Part shown: positions 6,511 through 7,544 of the stretch, piece by piece
How the letters are laid out: the number at the start of each line of letters is the position of its first letter
How positions within the stretch are numbered: position 1 is the first letter of the stretch
NCBI GenBank assembly: GCA_944332375.1
Contig: CALVJU010000023.1
Span: 1-7,544, forward strand
DNA: 7,544 bases
Reading direction: 5' to 3'
Origin: an uncultured Bacilli bacterium
GTDB taxonomy: Bacteria > Bacillota_I > Bacilli_A > RF39 > UBA660
Position numbers and translations under genes: made by a program
The notes under the pieces: model-generated
What the model was told of the DNA's origin: nothing
The model's input: only the letters and a program-made list of their open reading frames with translations
Databases searched by the model: none

Positions 6511-6535
6511 AAAAAAGTTATGATTTTGTCACAAC
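6511..6535 (-). terminator. Rho-independent terminator of the unknown protein gene
   Basis: On the minus strand GTTGTGA (plus 6529-6535) pairs with TCATAAC (plus 6517-6523), with one G-U wobble, around the loop CAAAA, followed by six T (plus-strand A 6511-6516). The TAA stop codon (plus 6518-6520) lies in the downstream arm. The stem is short and weak, so termination may be partial and some read-through into the DUF2207 gene is possible. Confidence 0.55.
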
Positions 6536-7276
6536 TCCTAAAGAACGATTCCATGTTGGAAGATCAATTGGAACTAATTGATTTTCATTCACAACATTTA
6601 ATTTAGAATCAACATTATCATTTGATGTTAAAAAGAATTTTTCTCCTTCTACAACATCATATAATTTTCTAATATAAACCCCATCTGAAATGGAATGAGT
6701 TATATCATAAAACGGGCAAGTAATCTGTATGAAATAATCATTTTCAGTAGGATAACTATTTTGAAGTGCCTGGTGTAAATAAGGAAAGCTTTCTGTTTTG
6801 TCTCCATAATAAATTTCTTTTTTAATTAATTGATTTTGTTGGTATACAGTATCTGTTTTTTTTGCATCAATCGTACGAAATAGAAATCCTAAGTAGTCTT
6901 CTGTTTCTTGATCGCAAATATGTTGTTCTTGTTTTTCTTCATGTACGAGTTCATCACTGTCAACATAATAATTTGCGAAAACTGTTTGTATTTCTGAACT
7001 ACGTAATTGGTTTTCACTTGTCTTTTTTTGTGTTTGACTCATATAAACATGAAATTCTTGAGGAGATATTTCCTCTAATTTTAAATAAGAATATGTATTA
7101 TTTTGATATGGTTCTTTTCTTGTTAAATCATCTTTTATCGCAACGATAATCCCTTTTTCTTCCTTTACTTCGGTTGCATCATCTTCAAAAAAAGGAGTGA
7201 CTAATTTTAAAAGTGGTTGGAATAGATCACAGTTATTTTGAATGAATGCAGGTATTTTTTTTGTTATTTCGATCAT
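6518..7276 (-). CDS. Hypothetical protein, soluble, acidic, family not recognised
   Basis: I do not recognise this 252-residue protein. It has no signal peptide, no membrane helix, no cysteine cluster (only three scattered cysteines) and no nucleotide-binding or nuclease motif that I can see. It is rich in Glu, Asp, Gln and Asn, with a hydrophobic N-terminal helix (FIQNNCDLFQPLLKLVTPFF, about 14-33), a polar middle, and a C-terminal part with beta-like stretches such as DYFIQITCPFYDI and KFFLTSNDN. It is most likely cytosolic. The start at 7276 is chosen because GGAGGT lies 6 nt upstream. An in-frame ATG at 7300 overlaps the -10 promoter box, upstream of the predicted transcript start, so it cannot be used from that promoter. 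The gene stands alone between rplQ and the DUF2207 gene with its own promoter and a weak terminator. Compositionally it resembles its neighbours, so there is no sign of recent transfer. Confidence 0.8.
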   Translation of the reverse strand: MIEITKKIPAFIQNNCDLFQPLLKLVTPFFEDDATEVKEEKGIIVAIKDDLTRKEPYQNNTYSYLKLEEISPQEFHVYMSQTQKKTSENQLRSSEIQTVFANYYVDSDELVHEEKQEQHICDQETEDYLGFLFRTIDAKKTDTVYQQNQLIKKEIYYGDKTESFPYLHQALQNSYPTENDYFIQITCPFYDITHSISDGVYIRKLYDVVEGEKFFLTSNDNVDSKLNVVNENQLVPIDLPTWNRSLGVVTKS

Positions 7277-7298
7277 GAATTTACCTCCAATTGTCAAC

Positions 7299-7327
7299 AT
7301 AATACTATAATCAGGATAAATTTACAA
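7299..7327 (-). promoter_or_regulatory. Sigma-A-type promoter of the unknown protein gene, with upstream A-tracts
   Basis: On the minus strand, -35 TTGTAA (plus 7322-7327; four of six) and -10 TATTAT (plus 7299-7304; five of six) are separated by 17 nt. Two seven-base A-tracts lie immediately upstream on the same strand (plus-strand T at 7330-7336 and 7342-7348), spaced about one helical turn, as in UP elements or intrinsically bent DNA. The predicted start near 7292 leaves a leader of about 16 nt. Confidence 0.65.
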
Positions 7328-7381
7328 GCTTTTTTTGAATATTTTTTTATTTTACTTTATCGTATTAAGATGATAAGTTTC

Positions 7382-7399
7382 TTTGATTCACAAATCAAA
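7382..7399. repeat. Short inverted repeat in the rplQ-unknown gene spacer
   Basis: TTTGATT (7382-7388) and AATCAAA (7393-7399) are perfect inverted arms around CACA. It has no T-tract, so it is not a second terminator. It sits upstream of the -35 box and A-tracts, where an activator or repressor could bind. It may be chance in AT-rich DNA. Confidence 0.35.
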
Positions 7400-7415
7400 T
7401 ATTTAGAAATTTACC

Positions 7416-7440
7416 ACAAAAAAGAAGCCTTAAGCTTCTT
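7416..7440 (-). terminator. Rho-independent terminator of the rplQ transcript
   Basis: On the minus strand AAGAAGC (plus 7434-7440) pairs with GCTTCTT (plus 7422-7428) around the loop TTAAG, which contains the TAA stop codon of rplQ, followed by six T (plus-strand A 7418-7423). It ends the ribosomal protein operon and isolates the downstream genes transcriptionally. Confidence 0.8.
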
Positions 7441-7544
7441 CTACTAATTCTAAGATAACAATAAGTGCATCGTCACCTTTTCTCTCATCTAATTTTAAAA
7501 TTCTTGTATATCCTCCGTTACGAGTTGCATAACGAGGTGCTAAT
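7430..7544 (-). CDS. rplQ: 50S ribosomal protein L17, C-terminal end (cut by the window edge)
   Basis: The last 37 codons of bacterial L17, a protein of the large ribosomal subunit near the peptide exit tunnel. The visible end, LAPRYATRNGGYTRILKL followed by DERKGDDALIVILELVEEA, matches the highly conserved L17 C-terminal pattern (Y-x-x-R-x-GGYTRI-x-K, then a short acidic/hydrophobic tail ending in IELV). The TAA lies in the loop of the terminator. In Firmicutes rplQ ends the rpoA operon and is usually followed directly by ecfA1; here three other genes intervene. The N-terminal part is outside the window. Confidence 0.96.
   Translation of the reverse strand, partial: LAPRYATRNGGYTRILKLDERKGDDALIVILELVEEA

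Noticed and set aside
6862..7149. 95-codon plus-strand open frame within the unknown gene
   Set aside because: It is antisense to a frame that has promoter, ribosome binding site and terminator; its peptide looks like a reverse-complement shadow.
7277..7300. Longer start of the unknown protein at 7300
   Set aside because: That ATG overlaps the -10 box and lies upstream of the predicted transcript start; GGAGGT points to 7276.
1..7544. CRISPR arrays, insertion sequences, tRNA genes, defence or toxin-antitoxin genes
   Set aside because: No spaced direct repeats, transposase motifs, cloverleaf sequences or recognisable defence domains were seen on either strand.

Overview
The window is AT-rich DNA from a low-GC Gram-positive bacterium (Firmicutes/Bacillota, possibly an Erysipelotrichia- or RF39-like member of Bacilli). 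The lineage call rests on the low GC, strong GGAGG/GGTGA ribosome binding sites, sigma-A promoters with 17-nt spacers, and the rplQ / ecfA1-ecfA2-ecfT-truA block typical of Firmicutes. Several genes end in TGA and tryptophans are encoded by TGG, so the code is the standard bacterial one and not the Mycoplasma/Spiroplasma code.

Layout from right to left along the minus strand: the last 37 codons of ribosomal protein L17 (rplQ) with a terminator wrapped around its stop codon; a single gene for an unrecognised soluble 252-residue protein with its own promoter and terminator; a two-gene unit encoding a secreted/membrane DUF2207 protein and a short-chain dehydrogenase (SDR), again with its own promoter and terminator; then an independently promoted operon of overlapping genes for an ECF (energy-coupling factor) vitamin transporter core, ecfA1-ecfA2-ecfT, followed by the tRNA pseudouridine synthase truA. 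On the plus strand, converging on truA, is a small zinc-ribbon membrane protein with its own promoter and terminator. At the extreme left is the possible C-terminal tail of another plus-strand gene.

The ECF core proteins should form the energising module (two ATPases plus a membrane coupling protein) that separate substrate-binding S components share; no S component lies in the window. In this copy, EcfA1 has lost most catalytic ABC motifs except Walker A, and EcfT has lost the Ala-Arg-Gly motifs of both coupling helices, while EcfA2 remains largely canonical. This co-divergence is the most interesting signal here.

A second theme is compaction. Every clear transcription-unit end embeds the stop codon in the terminator hairpin, and predicted 5' leaders are only about 15-27 nt, leaving no room for riboswitches. 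I see no CRISPR array, insertion sequence, tRNA or rRNA, and no convincing novel defence or mobile system. No gene-free stretch exceeds 300 bases; the longest is 104-260.
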